Assembly: GCA_023055355.1 (NCBI GenBank)
Contig: JALJCS010000006.1
Location: 32,060,501-32,124,500, forward strand
From: Agelaius tricolor
Taxonomy: Eukaryota; Chordata; Aves; Passeriformes; Icteridae
DNA: 64,000 nt
Direction of reading: 5' to 3'
In this document: positions 62,399 to 64,000 of the stretch, piece after piece
Position numbering within the stretch: the first letter of the stretch is position 1
How the letters are laid out: the number at the start of each line of letters is the position of its first letter
The notes under the pieces: model-generated
The model's input: the letters and a program-made list of their open reading frames with translations, nothing else
What the model was told of the DNA's origin: nothing
The model's database searches: none
Translations under genes and position numbers: made by a program

Positions 62399-64000
62399 AT
62401 GGATAAAAGATTACATATCACACAGAGCGAAACTTTTAATAACTCAACATGACTTTTCTTAATGGGTTTTATTCATTTTAATCATTATAGTGTCAATGAT
62501 GATTATAGTCTTATTAGATTCTGGTGATTGAGGAGCCTGTTTATGAGATATTGAAAATCTTAGTCTGTTCAGAAGTGGAGTTGCAGGCTGTGTATGTTTG
62601 ATGTGAAACTTCATCTGCAGAAGTAGGGCTTACCAGAGAGCTTCAATTAATACTTTTACTAAATTGCTCCTGTCTGTAGTGACCTAGGTCACAGATGACT
62701 TAAAGATTCCACAACATCAGGTTCTCAAAACAGTAGACCAGCAAGAGTGTAAATCAAAGAGCCAAGGAACTAAAAAAGAAAGGAAAAAAAGAGGGGGAGG
62801 AGAATCATGAGGCAAAAGAAACTAATCTGCTTTCCTCTCTAGTAGCCACATAAGTGTCTAGCCTTAAGTTATCACTCTAGGCTAGGTGTTCCTTCCTAGT
62901 GATGGAGCTTTTCACATGGACTTAAGCACATATGAACACTCACAATTAGAATGATTCTTTATATCACCTAGAAAGAACATGAACAGCAAAAACAAAGCTG
63001 GTGCAACAATACTGTGTAATTATCTTTGCTTTCTATTATGTTACTTATTAAGAACTGTTTTAAAAAATGTATGTCTATGGTAATTAATTTTAATGCTAAC
63101 AAGAATGCACCAAACCAACTTTTTTTTTTGGCTCTAGTTTAAAGCTTGTTAAAAGAATCTTTTTCCTTGTGAGGCCACAGATAAAATCTAAACACTACAA
63201 AATAAAAATGATGCCATAGGTTTGTTTATATTTAAAATGGAATATTTTTAGTAATCACATGTAGCTCTGTCACAAGAGTGTCAGCTTATTCTTGCAAATC
63301 AAGAGCATTAAGAACTATAAAATGTTTAGATTAGAGCCACAGAAATTTATCTAAATCATCCTGAATGAATTAATCATTTGGCTTTTGAAAACCCAAGGAG
63401 TGCTTCAGATGCATCCTACTCCTTGGCCTCCTCTTGCCCTGTCGGCTGTCCCTGCCCAGCAGAACTAAAGGCTAGCCAGATCCCTGGAGATGCTAGCAGG
63501 ATGCTTCTCCCAGTCACTGCTGCCTGTCCTCAGGCACCACTGGAGATGGGAACTCCTGCTATTCTAGGAGAATTGGCAGGGTATCTTCAGAGCTCCCTGT
63601 GTCTTTCCTCCTTCCTTCCTTCCTGCTTTGCTGGGCGTGTTTCTGGTACAGCAGTAGCCAAGTCTACAGCACCTTCATCTCCTTCACTGGCAACAGCTTC
63701 TTGGCCATGTCATGAGTCTTTCACATCCTGAAAAAGGATGTCAGGACTTGTACTGCTAAGGATTAAATTTGACCTTGCAGTGTCGATGGATGCATTATAT
63801 TTTTTTTTTTGAGTTTTTTTCTCCCTAAAGGAAGGTCAGCAGTTTTCAAATATGTAAAAGGCACTTAAGCCAGAAAGAAAGAAGCTTTTCTGTGTCCACT
63901 GGTGACAAAACAGTGAGTGTTAAGTTTAAATTGCAGCAAAGAAGGTTTAAACTATACATCAAGAAAAAAACAATATAGGATGGCTAACAGCACAGATAGC
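62399..64000. other. gene desert to the window end, nothing recognised
   Basis: AT-rich. It contains a 14-base perfect palindrome at 62679-62692 and a short TTCC run at about 63608-63622. No gene signature. Confidence 0.45.

Noticed and set aside
22411..64000. HIBADH exons expected beyond EVX1
   Set aside because: No dehydrogenase-like exon was recognised; the gene is probably further right.

Overview
This window is vertebrate genomic DNA, most likely from a bird. It contains one protein-coding gene, an intact three-exon EVX1 (even-skipped homeobox 1) on the + strand at 11844-15292. The coding exons are 11844-12276, 13805-14055 and 14762-15292. They join in frame into a 404-residue protein with a homeodomain at residues 183-242. 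Sauropsid origin is inferred from CR1 retrotransposon remnants at 40795-41335, 51100-51360 and probably 43590-43745. The species cannot be named from this sequence.

Layout. 1-11.2 kb is the upstream flank, on the side where vertebrate genomes carry HOXA13, but no HOXA13 homeodomain lies in the window. It is a patchwork of GC/CpG-rich blocks, microsatellites (a 345-base pyrimidine tract at 2046-2390, TA repeats at 2873, ATCC repeats at 9871) and AT-rich stretches carrying HOX13-type sites (7380-8350). A promoter-like CRE/CCAAT cluster lies at 10411-10500. 11.2-15.9 kb is the EVX1 promoter region, gene and 3' UTR. 15.9-22.4 kb alternates CpG-rich blocks with AT-rich segments full of homeodomain-type TAATTG/ATTA motifs. 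Two of these segments, 3.6 kb apart, share a core. From about 22.4 kb to the end the sequence is CpG-poor, AT-rich and gene-free, matching the gene desert downstream of EVX1 toward HIBADH known in vertebrates. It holds old CR1 pieces, a 5S-rRNA-like segment (33865-33945), microsatellites, a hairpin cluster (30864-30931), an unexplained pair of related 90-base segments (60271 and 62309), and several stretches that resemble developmental enhancers by motif content only.

One homeobox transcription factor surrounded by large non-coding territory is the usual architecture of the posterior end of a HOXA domain. The non-coding parts are probably regulatory DNA for EVX1 and posterior HOXA genes, but conservation cannot be seen from a single sequence, so every regulatory call here is inference. 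I saw no tRNA or rRNA gene, no CRISPR array and no intact mobile element. I found no convincing new multi-gene system; the items worth following up are non-coding sequence structures.
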